NCBI GenBank assembly: GCA_028641055.1
Contig: CM054061.1
Coordinates: forward strand, 54,106,081 to 54,170,080
Direction of reading: 5' to 3'
Source: Alopecurus myosuroides
Taxonomy: Eukaryota > Streptophyta > Magnoliopsida > Poales > Poaceae
Length of the DNA stretch: 64,000 bases
This document shows positions 36,392 to 47,655 of this stretch, one piece after another (the first letter of the stretch is position 1; each line of letters starts with the position of its first letter). The translations under genes and the position numbers were made by a program. The notes beneath the pieces were generated by a model. That model made no database searches. It saw only the letters and a program-made list of their open reading frames with translations, and had not been told where the DNA came from.

Positions 36392-37313
36392 TGTCGTGGT
36401 GGTGTCACGGCAGATGCCATGGGATGGCTAAAGATGTGGGGACGATGGACGCTGGAGGTGTCCGGGGAGGGATCACGCGACGAGTAGCCGCGTGAGGTGA
36501 GATCCACACAACACAAACAACACGATGTACCCAGGTTCAGGGCCCTCGTGAGGAGGTAAAACCCCTACTCCTGCCTTTCTCTATGTATTACGATGTCTCT
36601 CCGAGTAGGTACAATACAAATGATATCGCTACCGAGTAGCCCCTTGCCCCTCTCCGAGTAGAGCTAGGTCAAGGACTTAGGGTTTCTAGGGTTTCCAGGG
36701 AGCGACCGTTAGCATCTATGGGAGCATGTGTGAGCGTGCCCCGCGCAGGAGGCGGCTGGGCACCTTATATACCTGGTGCCCAGCCGGATACGTCCAAATC
36801 CTAGACAAGTGTCGACATAGTGTGCACACTGTCCTTTCTCCGAGTACCCGCTGACAGCTTTGGTCGTTGGTCTTGGCTGCTTCTGTAAAGTCGTTGGGCA
36901 AAACTAGGGGACAGACTGGTATCACTGTACCTAGTCACAGAGTAGGCCCCCCTTATCCTGCCACCGACTGCTTCCATGCTGTCACTGTCAGGCAGGCCGT
37001 CCCCACGTGAACAGTAGTTCGAATGCTGCCAAGTACGGACCCAGGATACGCGGGATCCTGTGTCAGAACGGCTCCTTTGACTTCCTGCCCGAGTAGTTTC
37101 CCGCCAAATGTTCCCGCCAATTGTACTCGGGCCAAACCTTCTACTCGACATGGTAAAAACTGATTGATATCTCCTTTTGGCCATCTTGAGGTGAGACCGA
37201 GTAGCAGTCGACCGGGTAGCGAGTACCCGGTAGTCGGCTACTCGACCAAACCTCTCTTCTGTAAGCGGCCTTTACCACCTGCCTTTACCCTACTCGGGGG
37301 TAACCCCCCGACA
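36392..37313 (-). repeat. 5' LTR of element T
   Basis: 922 bp. The minus-strand TATA-like TATATAAG is at 36764-36771. CCGAGTAG motifs are concentrated here as in the 3' LTR. Confidence 0.92.
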
Positions 37314-37847
37314 GTTCTTCCGTTTTTTTTTTGTTCTGAGTCATATTTCTTTTTCTGATTTCTTAATTAAATCATATCTTTTATTTCTCTTTCAATTATG
37401 AACATAAATGTGTTGTTTCCAACACATTTCAAAAATGAATTTTGAAATTATGGATAAAGCCTTAATAATACTAAAAATCATTTTTAAATAGAAATAATAA
37501 TTAATTGGTATTAGGGTTTAATAAATTGGTATTTTATTTGTTTAAAAAAATAACATAATTTATATAAACACTTGATTTGTTAACACTTGATATAATATTT
37601 GAAAATCATTTTGGAAATAATTTTATTCACATGAATGAATTTCTCTTTATAATGAAAACTATATTTGAAATAGGATTAGGGTTTAAAGAAGAAAGGTAAT
37701 TTGGATTCCTAATTCCAATTTCACTGAAATGTGTATTGTTTTCTTTAGTTTCTTGCATCTCATTTGGCTTTGGTGACTTGTTTAATATGAAAACAAAAAG
37801 TTTCAATTTTTTATTTTTGAACTTTCCCAAAAATCAGGGATGTTACA

Positions 37848-37852
37848 GTGAA
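37848..37852. repeat. Target-site duplication GTGAA of solo LTR E, right copy
   Basis: Exact match to 18425-18429. Confidence 0.82.
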
Positions 37853-38250
37853 GCAGAGAAATCCACTTGACATCACAAAAGAGCAAATGCAAGAAAAATG
37901 GCAGAATTTGTCAAAACCAGAACGGTCTGTAAAGACGAATTTTTCAGGGCACTTACGTTGCTCAGATCGAAAAACTTAAAGAACAAAAAATTTGCGAAAC
38001 TAGCCGAGGAATAAGCACAAGAAATTTTAGGTCATTCTGATTTTTCTATGAATTATCCGATTTTTTACGTTGAACAGCTGAAATCTGTTTCCTGCGTAGA
38101 AATCCGAAAACCAACTCCAACTCTCGTCACAAACCTTACTTGGCACTACTAAAACATGAAAAGAAATATACAGAAGAGTTTCTACAGAAGTATAAAACCC
38201 CATGACTCAAATAAAACAGAGAAAAACAAAGCAAAAAAGAAAACCATGGG

Positions 38251-39860
38251 TTATCTTCCAAGAAGTGTTTTTTTACGCCTTTTAGCTAGGCCCAGAAAAG
38301 TGGATTCGCGTGTTTTCAAGTGAAGAAGATGCTCACATAAGAAATATGAATTGAAGCAAAAGAGAGCATCAATAATCAAGTATAAAACAAATTTAAGTCT
38401 AACCCACTTCCTATGCATAGGAATCTTGTAAAGAAATAAATTAAAGAAGCTCACAACTAGAAATCATGGGAAGGTAGAACAAGAGCAACTTCAAAACTTT
38501 CCACAAAAAGAGAGGTGTTTTAGTAACATGAAAATTCCTACAACCATATTTTACTCTCTGATAATAATTTCCAGTAGCATCATGAACAAACTCAACAACA
38601 TAATTGTCACATAAAGCGTGTTTGTCATGGTCTAAAAGCACACAATTCATATCAAGCTCCAAAACAATGGGATCAAAATTTAAAACCAGCTCCACTTTTT
38701 TCCCACTTTTAGCAATATCAAAATGAGATGATTGATCACTCATAAAAGGTACATGACACATTATAGCAATCCTATTTTCAGTAGCATTATAATTTATAAC
38801 ATCAAGTAACATATGACCATCATCTAGAGCACTATCATATAAATTTTCTAAACAAACTTCCTCATTATCATGCATATCAGTAGTTGGAATAAATAGAGGA
38901 TTATCATAGGATTTATCAAATTATCATGGATTATCATAAATAACAGTAGCAATATCATTCTCACAAGTTTCATTCATAGTAGTATCAAGGTCACAAGTAT
39001 AGCAAGTATAAACTTCATCAAAAAGGGATATTTCAAAAGAACCAATAGGATCATCACTTTCATCAAATAATGTATGAGTTAAAGAGTTACTATCATTGGG
39101 AGGTAGACATGGGTAGCTCCATTCTTCCTCCTCTTGATCATCACTCTCCTCATCTTTTTCATCCAATGAGCTTCCAGATTCATAAGTTTCTTCTTCCATA
39201 GGTTCCTGCAAAGCATTATTCTCTCCCTTTGGGGGAGAGAATTGATTAAGATATTGAAGTATATAATAATTACAATCCTTGTAATTAGCAAAGAAGTATT
39301 CAAGTATATCATAAATATCATATTTATAAGGTGCATCATCATTATTTTTAAACAAATAAGCAATTTCGAATGCACCCTTCGAAGCAATAAATTCTTTAAT
39401 TTGTTCCACATCATATAATTCATAATTTACCTTAACATAAGAAGATATGGTAACATTATCATTACACTCAAATTGAAAAGGGAGGTGTTTATACCTCCTA
39501 AAGCAACAAGATTTATCAAAGCAATAAGTAACATTATAAGTAGAGCACAAGATTTTAGCATACTTATGCAATTTATTAATTTGCTCCCATAAGTATATCC
39601 TTTTTTGTGAAAAGCGGTATTCCTTATAATATTTTTCCTGGTCTTCCGTGAACCCCTCTTGCCAATAAGATCTAGTTTCAAAGACATCAAACATTGATAG
39701 CAAGCATGATAAAGCAAAAATAAAAACTAGAATAAGAACTATTTTGTGTGTGTGTTTTTGATATAGAGAAACAAACAAGACAAAATAAAATAAAATAAGC
39801 AAAACTAAAACAAAGTAAAGAGATTGGAAGTGAGAGACTCCCCGTGCAGAAATTCTCTTC
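38251..39860 (-). pseudogene. Conserved ORF of unknown function in element D
   Basis: The frame opens just inside the primer-binding site and runs left to 38924 (stop), resumes in the same frame to 38441, then shifts near 38450 and ends at 38251. It would encode a protein of roughly 500 residues. An N-terminal hydrophobic stretch (FVLVLLILFYFVLFVSLY) could span a membrane. A Cys/Tyr-rich section (TYNVTYCFDKS), an acidic section (DEESDDQEEEEW) and a basic C-terminus (LAKRRKKTLLGR) follow. A related copy lies in element A. I see no zinc knuckle, protease or polymerase motif. The position fits gag, but the identity is unknown; an envelope-like or regulatory protein cannot be excluded. Confidence 0.6.
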
Positions 39861-39861
39861 C

Positions 39862-39879
39862 TCCCCGGCAACAGCGCCA
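39862..39879 (-). other. Primer-binding site of element D
   Basis: On the minus strand it reads TGGCGCTGTTGCCGGGGA, nine bases from the start of the 5' LTR at 39889. It differs from element C's site at one base. Confidence 0.85.
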
Positions 39880-39888
39880 GAAAAAGCT

Positions 39889-41154
39889 TGATGGGAGCTT
39901 CTTGCTCTTGTTGGTAAACCCCAAGTGGAAGGTATGAAGAGTGCAGCGGCAAGTTTTCCCTTAGTAAGAAACCAAGGTTGAATCGACCAGTAGAAGGAAG
40001 GAGTAACTTCAGAAGGTTGAAGCAGCTGAGATGGCAGGGCGCACTACGGTTCAGAAGCAACATGGAACCTACACAACACAATCGACTCACTTTGCCCCAA
40101 CGAAGCAGTGAGGTTGTTAATCTCACCGGTTTTGCTGAACACAAAGAGGTTAAACGTATGGTGTGGAAAATAGTAGAAAAACAGTATGAAAGCAGTAGTA
40201 ATAGTATGAAAGCAGTAGGTGTTTATCAGTATCAGGAAAAAAGGACTGGGGTCCACAGTTCACTAGTGGTGTCTCTCCATGAAAGACAAATAACATCTGT
40301 GGTGAATGAATTAAAGCTGAGCAATTGACAGAAATGAAGGCTGCACCGTACTGCATATGCAAGACATAAATATTACTATGTGATTCATGCGGGCATTACA
40401 ACAAAATATATAGACCGTCATCCAACTGCAGCTATGTCTAATAATCCACCCTCTGAATATCATCCGAACAAACGTTGGGTATTAAGTTGCTAGCAATAGA
40501 TTATCGCTGTAAGAAATGTGTTTAATGTAAACAATGTAAACTAAGTAAACACCATTGTTTTCTCCCTAATGGCAACATCACATCCTCCATCCGTCACGTT
40601 TCTGTCACTCGAGCACAGATGCAAAGGAGGCATAAACCCACTATCAAGCATAAATACTCCCTCTTGGAGTTACTAGCATCTACTTGGCCAGACCATCTAC
40701 TAATAACGGAGAGCATGCAAGATCATAAATAACATAAGCATGAAGATAACATGATAGATTGATAAGCAGAAGACATAGAATTCAACATTCATCAGATCCC
40801 AGCAAACACAACATGTAGCATTACATAAAGATGATCTGGATCATGTGAGGCAGATCACGAGATCTAAAAATGAGGTACAAAGTGGAGAGAACAAACATCT
40901 TGCTACTAATATGGACCCGTAGTTCAGGGATGAACTACTCACGCATTACTTCGGAGGAGGGCATGGTGGTGTAGACCCCTCCGGTGATGAATTCCCCTCC
41001 CGGAAGGGTGCCGGGGAGAGCTCCAGAACCCTCCTGATCTCGGGATGATGATGACGGCGGCCTCGGGTGTTTTTCGGGACGAAGTGGTATATCTTTAGGG
41101 TTTACATCTCGGGAGGTATAAATAGGCGAAATGGCAAAGGCGGTGGAGGCCTGG
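39889..41154 (-). repeat. 5' LTR of element D, truncated
   Basis: It begins TGATGGGAGC in plus orientation and follows the other family LTRs until GGTGGAGGCCTGG at 41154. There it stops dead where relatives continue GGGGCCCACACC. About 330 bp of the LTR (its transcriptional start side) are missing, and transposase-associated coding sequence begins at once. Confidence 0.85.
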
Positions 41155-43779
41155 TCTTATCGATACCGACAAGATCAAAACATACAATTGGGCAAAATTT
41201 GTACTGCATTCTACTCTATTCTACATAAAGAAATACCAAGGCTGATCTTCAACTCTGGCTTTATGCAACTACTACCTAGCGGTCTGTCACCATCCATCCC
41301 CTGCAGTCCTTTTCTTCTATCGTTTTTTGCCTCACTATGTTTCATGTACCTGAATTTTTGTTGATGTGTTTAATGTGTGTTTTGTACATTGTTTTTTGTA
41401 TGCTCAGGTTTGGTATTTGGATTTCTTAGATTTTGGCAAAGTACAAATCAATCCAGCTATGCCTATAATAAGTGTTTGGAAGGGAGACATGATAAAAGAT
41501 CACATAAAGCAAGAAATGGATGATGACAATTTTTACGGCAAGCTGCATGTTAGTTATCCTTTTCTTTTATGTTTCTTTTTGTGTTCCTGCTTCTTTTCAT
41601 CACTTCTTTCTTCAATCAAAATGAAAAGCGGAACTCATCAGTGGTTTGCACTTTTATATTTTTACGATAGATCAAGAATATAGAAGACACATTCTACAAA
41701 CAATCAGATTCAAATCAAACTCCAGCTACCACTTTCACACTCGACCATTTAAGGCAGTCCATTGACTCATTTCAACAGAGTGCACTCAGTGATAAGGTTC
41801 TAAAATTTTCTTCTTTTTTGTTCTTTTAATTTTTATGTTTTCCTGAATTTTTTTATCATTTGCATATGTATGTGTTGTTGACGGATGACGTATGCTCATT
41901 TTTTATATTAACAGGTGAAAGATGATGTGTGCTCAATTTTTGACAAATACACACTTGATGAGACTTTCAGAAATTGCACCAAAGCACAGACACTAATCAT
42001 CAATGTCATAACTTGCTTGGTAGAAAATAAGTGTATAGGCAGCAGTTCTCAAAACACCAATAGAAAATAAATTTCATAACTTTCTTGGTAGAAAACAAGT
42101 CAAATGAAGCTAACAATGCTTCTCGCAGCACTTTAAAGATGCCTTCCAGTGATACGAGCAACAACATACCAAAAATCTCGGTATGTTCTTTTTGTATGTC
42201 GTATAAACCACCGGTGTTAAATTTTCTTAGATTTATTTTCTATTGGTGTGTCACTATTCATTACACCTTTTTTGTAGTTCATAACTTTTGTTTGTTTTTC
42301 TTTTCGCATTTTATCTTTGTAGAAACATGTAGCACTTCATTCCACAACGAAGATTCTGATAAATGTTGTGGCAGCCAGTACTCCAACAACTCTACTCATT
42401 TGGTTAAGAAGCAATCAGAAACTTCAAACCTCGAACATGAAATGAAAATTGCAAATACCAACCTAGCTAATCAAGGGGAAAAACTTGCTTCAACAGAACA
42501 GGTTGACTCATTTAGATTTCTGTCAGTAGCATGTTTTATATAACTACTTTTTTTTGTCTTTTTTGCAAACTGTGGAAAAGCATCTTATTTTTTCTGTACT
42601 ATCTTTGTATATCCTTTATTTGTAATATATTTTTGTCAACATGGTAAAATTTGGTTTTGTCAAAGCAGATTATTGCACGTTTGGCTGAGCATAGAGATGC
42701 AAAAGACATGATGGATGAAAATCTACCAGATGAACGAACCCTTCGGGTCAATAAAGAACTAAGTAATCTAAATATCAAAGTCAAAACTACACAAGCAGGA
42801 CCGTCCCATGTTGACAAATATAAAGTAAGCAAATAACCAAAGCCTTTTTGTAATTTTGGTTTTTTCAAATCATTTTGGTTTTCTTCTTCATTCCTAACAG
42901 GTTTAATTCCTTTACACAATTTTTTCTGTTCTGTTTTTTATGCAGCTTCAAATAACACAAGGATCATACGCAAACATCGCTAGTTTTGATCATTTGCTAA
43001 ATGATGAAGCAGATGTAGCTCCGGGGCATTGTGAGGGGCAATCAACAAGACATAGTTTTAAACCATAATTTATTGTACAGTCGCCCTTTTATTTTGTTTT
43101 CTCCGTTTATCACTCAATATGTACACTTCAAATTATGTGCCTACAGCTGAAATAAATGACCTCCCAAGGAACAATGAACATCAAGAATAAGATGATATGA
43201 ACTCAGTTATAATAACTCCTCCCCCTACACATGCTATGTTTGCACCAAACAATATCAAGGGTAAGTTTTTACAAGTTTTTCTAACGTTAAAGCATACACA
43301 AACTTGTCTTTTTTTGGAATTTAGTTTCTCAACACAAACTTGTCTAATTTGTATTTCTTCAATATGTTTTATTTACAAAAGTCAAAGAACATTCAACCTC
43401 ACATACGGATCACTCCACAAGCTTCAAAAAACAGTAGCTCAATTGAGTGTGGTCAGAGATCAACATTTTGGGACAGTACAATGGTGTAGACCACTAGGTT
43501 TAATAATTTATCTCCAGAAAGCAACACACCTGTGTTGAGTTCGCAGGAAAGAATTGAAAGTTACTCAAGCCCAACAACAAATGAAGGTCTTGACAACATT
43601 GAATTGGATGATTTCGAGGTATGTATTTTTTATGGCTAAATTCACCATTCAAAAAATGAGCTGCTTGAATTTAATTTTTATACAAAACGTGAATTGTGTC
43701 AAAACATCATAAATGAACTACTACAATTTATTTTGTTTATTCCATGGTTTCAACAAGTCGAAAATAACCATGCTTTTAA

Positions 43780-45560
43780 CAAGTCGAAAATGTGCAACAG
43801 GCTTTTTCCTATGTTCCCATTATTCTCTCCGATGGACTGTTTGCACCTTTTTATTTTTGCAAAAGCGAATCTTCTTAATTTGTACCGATACAAGGTTTTC
43901 AAATTTCTCGTGAGAAATGTGCAACTACCAGTCCTAATGGGCCCAATTTAGGCAACAAGCACATCCCATTCGAGCAAAAACAGTTGCAGTTTTCCCAAAT
44001 AAAATAGTGTAGCTGTAATATTTCTTTTTAGTTTCACACTTTTCATTCGAGAAATATGCAACTGACTAGTCCCGACTGTAGTAACCGTTTTTTTTCACAA
44101 GATATGTTGCACCTTTTCCATGTAGGAAAGTGGAACTATCACCTTTTTTAGTTTCCATTTATCATTTCAGAAATGCACAACCAATTAGTTCCCGCGGTAC
44201 TACGCTTTCTTTTCCAAATCTATCCTTGCACTTTTTAAACTAGAAAAGCGCAACCATCCATCCCCTATTTTTAATTTCACTTTTTTTCATTCTACAAATG
44301 TGAAACTTTTTACTTCCTGTGGTAGTACATGTTCCCCCCGAGAGAGCTTTTGCACTTTACCAACTAGGAAAGTGCAACTATAAATTTCTTGTGTTTCAAT
44401 ATTCATTCAAGAAACTTGCAACTAGGGGTAGTTCCCGTGCTAGTATACGTTTTTTCCCAGGATAGGTTGCACTTTTCGATCCAGAAATGTGCAACTGGTC
44501 TAGTCCACACGGTAGAGGTTGCACTTTACCAACAAGAAAAGTGTAAATATAAAATTCTATAGTTTCACTTTTTCATTCGAGAAACGTGCAACTGTTTAGT
44601 TCCTGTGGTACCATATGATTTTCGCAAGATAGGTTGCACTTTTCAAACCAGAAATATGCAACTGGGTTAGCCCCCATGGTGGTACAAGATTTTTTTGTAC
44701 GGGAGAGGGTTGCACTTTGCCAACTAGAAAAGTGTAACTATAAATTTTTCTAGTTTCACTTTTTATTTGTCAAATGCGCAACTGGTTAGTTCCCGTGCTA
44801 GTATATTGATTTTACCATGGTAGCTTGCACTTTTTGAGCCTGAAATATGCAACTGGTTTAGTCCCCACGGTGTTATAAGTTTTCTTTACGGAAGAGGTTG
44901 CACATTACAAAACAGAAAAGTGTAGCTATAAAATTTTGTAGTTCCACCTTTCAACCGAGAAACATGCAACTGGTTACTTCACGTGCTAGTATACATTTTC
45001 CACGGGTAAGTTGCACTTTTCGAACCTGAAACATGCAACTAGTTAAGTTCCGTCGGTGATATAAGTTTTTTCAAGTGAGAGATTGCACCTTACCAACTAG
45101 AAAAGTGTAACTATAAAATTTTGTAGTTCCACCTTTCATCCGAGAAACGTGCAACTGGTTAGTTCACGTGCTAGTATACGATTTTTCAAGGGTTAGGTTG
45201 CACTTTTCGAACCTGAAACATGCAACTAGTTTAGTTCCCGCGGTGATATAAGTTTTTTCTACGCGAGAGGTTGCACCTTACGAACTAGAAAAGTGTAACT
45301 GTAAAATTTTGTAGTTTCACCTTTCATCCGAGAAAAGTGCAACTCGTTAGGGGTTGCACTTTTCCGAGCAAGAAATGTGCAACTAGTTTAGATCCTGTCG
45401 TTAGGTGGTTCCTCTCTCTTTCGATAGGTTGCACTTTTTCAAACCACAAATGTGCAACTGGTCAGTCCAAGCTAGGTTCTAGTTTGCCAACTAGAAAAGT
45501 AAACCATTTTTTCAAACGAGAATTTTTTAACTGGTTTTAGTTTCATCTATAGTATGTGTT
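43780..45560. repeat. Higher-order tandem repeat, about 187 bp period, in an intron
   Basis: The marker TTGCACTTTT recurs near 44467, 44634, 44824, 45011 and 45198, spacings of 167, 190, 187 and 187. Each long unit contains three related shorter segments. In each, TTGCAC or its variant is followed about 20 bases later by GAAA-TGCAACT or GAAAAGTGTAACT, an inverted half-site arrangement. The copies are most regular in the middle (44800-45400) and fade at both edges. It lies between recognisable exons of the Ulp1-like gene. Confidence 0.82.
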
Positions 45561-45959
45561 TTTGTTATTCAGAGTTGCATATTTCCAACCAGAGAACTAA
45601 AACTATTTGACATATCAGAACAACTAGTTTGCAGTTTATCATTTGAGTTATCTGCAACAACCATCCTAGTGCACCCATTGAGCGGGAGTTGTATTTTCAT
45701 GTAAAAAAATGCAAAACTACTTGATTGCATGTCCTAATTTGTCACTACCACAACAACACATAACACCAAACCAACTTTGAGCTTTTGCATTTACTAATTT
45801 CAATTTTTTATCCCTAACATTTATTTCCCTAAGCAAAATTATGTTAGTTGCAGATTAAATACGAGTTCTTTTTGCAACTACTATAGATTTTTTATTCAAT
45901 GATCTCATGCAAAAAAAATTTATTTCGTTTTTGTTTTTGTAGGTGGATGATGTTGTACC

Positions 45960-47655
45960 GTCAATACCTTTCATGCAAAGTTTTCTTGCAAGCCCTAGAA
46001 ATCAAGTAAGTTATTTATATTTTCTTAGCCAATTTGTATTCGGCATTTTTTTTTTGGCAATCCAGAGCAGCAAACCTCGGCACACCTAATTTATATTATA
46101 CCCACAGATATAACTAAGTTATATGATTTTTGTTTGTTTGATATATAGGTACTAAGGAGCATTAGGATTAGATAGGTGATAGAACAAGAAGCTATCGAGT
46201 TTGAAAATTCTAGAAAGCAATCCCCACTTGTTGAACAGCCAAGACAACTTCAAAGGTCGAGCTCATGTGAGCCACCAATGCAAAATTCTTCTAGGACTCA
46301 CAACCAACAACCCCTTGTGTACACAGTCCAACCACTTCAAAGAGCTAGTTCATGTGAACCGCAAATACAAATTAATTCTGATTCTCATCAATCAGCACAA
46401 AGACATGATTATTCTAGAAGCCCGGATTCACCCACAAGAATTGCAGGAAATGATACAACAATACTACTAAGTTTGCATGACTTTAGTGTAACTGCCCTCT
46501 CTCCATTTGGTTTTTCTCGTTTTCATTTATAGTATTGTTACAATGTGGTATTTTTCTATAGTTGTTTTTTAAATATATCTAGTGCACAACTAATCAAGAT
46601 TTCTTACGAAAGCAGAGCTCCCAAGACTCTCCGCAAGTTCAGTCTGTGAGAGAAAAGCAAGCAAGCCCATGTAGAACAGTTGAGGACGAAGATGAGGAAG
46701 TATATATTGTCAACAACCGGTTGAGTCCAATTCGTAAAAGTGCTACTGAATAGATTGATAGAATGTATGACCAATCAAACTTCTCAAAATAGCCCAACAA
46801 TTGTAGTACTTCATCATCTTCCAAATACATCACACCTCTCGCCCTAAGGAGAATGGTACCACCAAGCAGATATGTGTCTTGCCCTTTTGTCGTCAACTGC
46901 TCTGGCTCAGAACCTACTGCTCAACAAACTCAGTATTTCGACGTTATTGTCCGCATTGCAAACTCTAAAAAAAGTAGTAAGTACATGTTTTCTGTCAAAG
47001 TCTTATAGATTGATCTAAATGCCCTATTAAGTTATACAATGAGTATAATTCGTATGCCTACAAGGCTTTTGTTTATTTTATTTTATTTCCATTTTGCTAT
47101 AATTAGCGAAATGGCTATAAAATTTGACAACATGAAGGTTAGTTTCGACACATTCGGAAACTCAGTGAAGCAGAAAGGCGTGGTTGAAGCGTGGGTGATA
47201 AACATGTGATGTTGAAAGCTGTTTAGAGATAATCACCCAAAAAATTCAAACAGGCACAACTTCTTCCACACTTCAAGTGTAAGTCATTTTTTTAGTTCTC
47301 CTTTCTATCATGCACAACTTCAAAGTACCCACAAAATTTAATTTTTGAGCATGTTTTTTTTATTTCTTAACATGTCTTCTTTTTTATAACTTTATAGCCC
47401 CCAGAATTATGTATTTTGGATTTATTTTCAATTTTCAATTCTATAAACATGAATACTTTCTTGAAAAATGGTCAAACGAAGAGAGAAGGATTTAAATGAA
47501 AGAACAGGTCTTGAAAGCTTTCGAAGGAGCAGGAAAAGCAAGAAAGCTCCACTTAACCGAAGTGGTACGTTTCAATCTGTTTATCGTATGGATTTTTTTC
47601 ATATACACTTGTGTCTTTTCTACATTGATATCCCTTTTTTCTTCAATGTAAACAG
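45960..47655 (+). pseudogene. Middle exons of the Ulp1-like gene
   Basis: Several exon-like segments are flanked by GT/AG. One at about 46176-46470 encodes two near-copies of a short peptide (RSSSCEPPMQ and RASSCEPQIQ). One at about 47110-47277 gives VSFDTFGNSVKQKGVVEAWV and KLFRDNHP. One at about 47440-47565 gives KAFEGAGKARKLHLTE in one frame. These match, in my memory of the family, the region just before the catalytic core of plant Ulp1-like proteins. Stops within two of them show the gene is dead. Confidence 0.6.

Larger units (their letters stand above)
29470..36420 (-). pseudogene. gag-pol polyprotein of element T, one frame with two stops
   Basis: A single minus-strand frame runs from upstream of 36420 to 29470. 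Gag occupies about 36240-33900, with the Retrotrans_gag segment after MLEGPARTWLNNLP and an Asn-rich stretch near 33800-33930. The protease motif is VLIDNGSSINIVY. The 1,149-residue pol segment from 32919 has RT motifs LLSFIDAYSGFHQI and YVDD (residues about 122-135 and 188-191), then RNase H, a second RNase H-like domain (HFDGSKVKEGLGAGVVL), and an integrase with an HHCC finger (CAGCQMF), WCLDMVGPF, ITDNGTNF and NGQVERANG. The breaks are in-frame stops TAA at 34792-34794 and TAG at 32959-32961. The initiation codon is uncertain: candidates are 36420, which lies inside the LTR, and 36237. Confidence 0.9.
22019..37313 (-). mobile_element. Element T: full-length Tat-lineage gypsy retrotransposon
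   Basis: T has LTRs 22019-22939 (3') and 36392-37313 (5') and a target duplication GTTCT (22014-22018 and 37314-37318), 15,295 bp in all. By eye the LTRs differ only by one inserted base near 37055. On the minus strand it carries one gag-protease-RT-RNaseH-integrase frame with two stops. On the plus strand, between integrase and the 3' LTR, it carries an eight-exon antisense gene. A second RNase H-like domain between RNase H and integrase, and the antisense extra ORF, are known traits of the Tat group (Ogre/Grande/RIRE2-like). Insertion into solo LTR E is direct from the flanks. Confidence 0.93.
18430..37847. mobile_element. Solo LTR E, about 4.1 kb, interrupted by element T
   Basis: The flanks carry GTGAA at 18425-18429 and 37848-37852. 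The ends are TGTAGC and GTTACA, that is TG...CA. Without element T and its duplicated GTTCT, E is 18430-22018 plus 37319-37847, about 4,118 bp. No second LTR, primer site, polypurine tract or coding domain lies between the duplications, so a solo LTR is the simplest reading. Unusually long LTRs of about this size are known in Triticeae for the LARD class; that link is a suggestion only. A GC-rich block at 21270-22010 and a tandem repeat at 18951-19170 lie within it. The right end read on the minus strand, TGTAACATCCCTGA, looks like an LTR start, so the element is probably on the minus strand. Confidence 0.78.
6916..41154 (-). mobile_element. Element D: non-autonomous gypsy-type element, heavily nested
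   Basis: D is read on the minus strand. The 3' LTR is 6916-6976 plus 15072-16178 (split by element C). The internal region is 16179-18424 plus 37853-39888 (split by solo LTR E). The 5' LTR is 39889-41154, truncated on its right. The two LTRs align with roughly 6-11% mismatch by eye, so D is the oldest layer. About 430 bp present in the 5' LTR (around 40210-40630) are missing from the 3' LTR near 15341. Internal length without insertions is only about 4.3 kb and contains one conserved ORF of unknown function but no recognisable gag or pol. The left flank ends CATCT (6911-6915); its partner at the right end has been lost, so the duplication cannot be checked. Confidence 0.72.

Noticed and set aside
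38924..40144. Treating the whole 406-codon frame as one protein
   Set aside because: Its upstream third is LTR and primer-site sequence of element D. Only the part left of about 39860 is internal and conserved in element A.
43780..45560. CRISPR-like array
   Set aside because: Spacing and unit structure are those of a tandem satellite-like repeat; the intervals between markers are themselves repeated, not unique spacers, and the context is a plant transposon.
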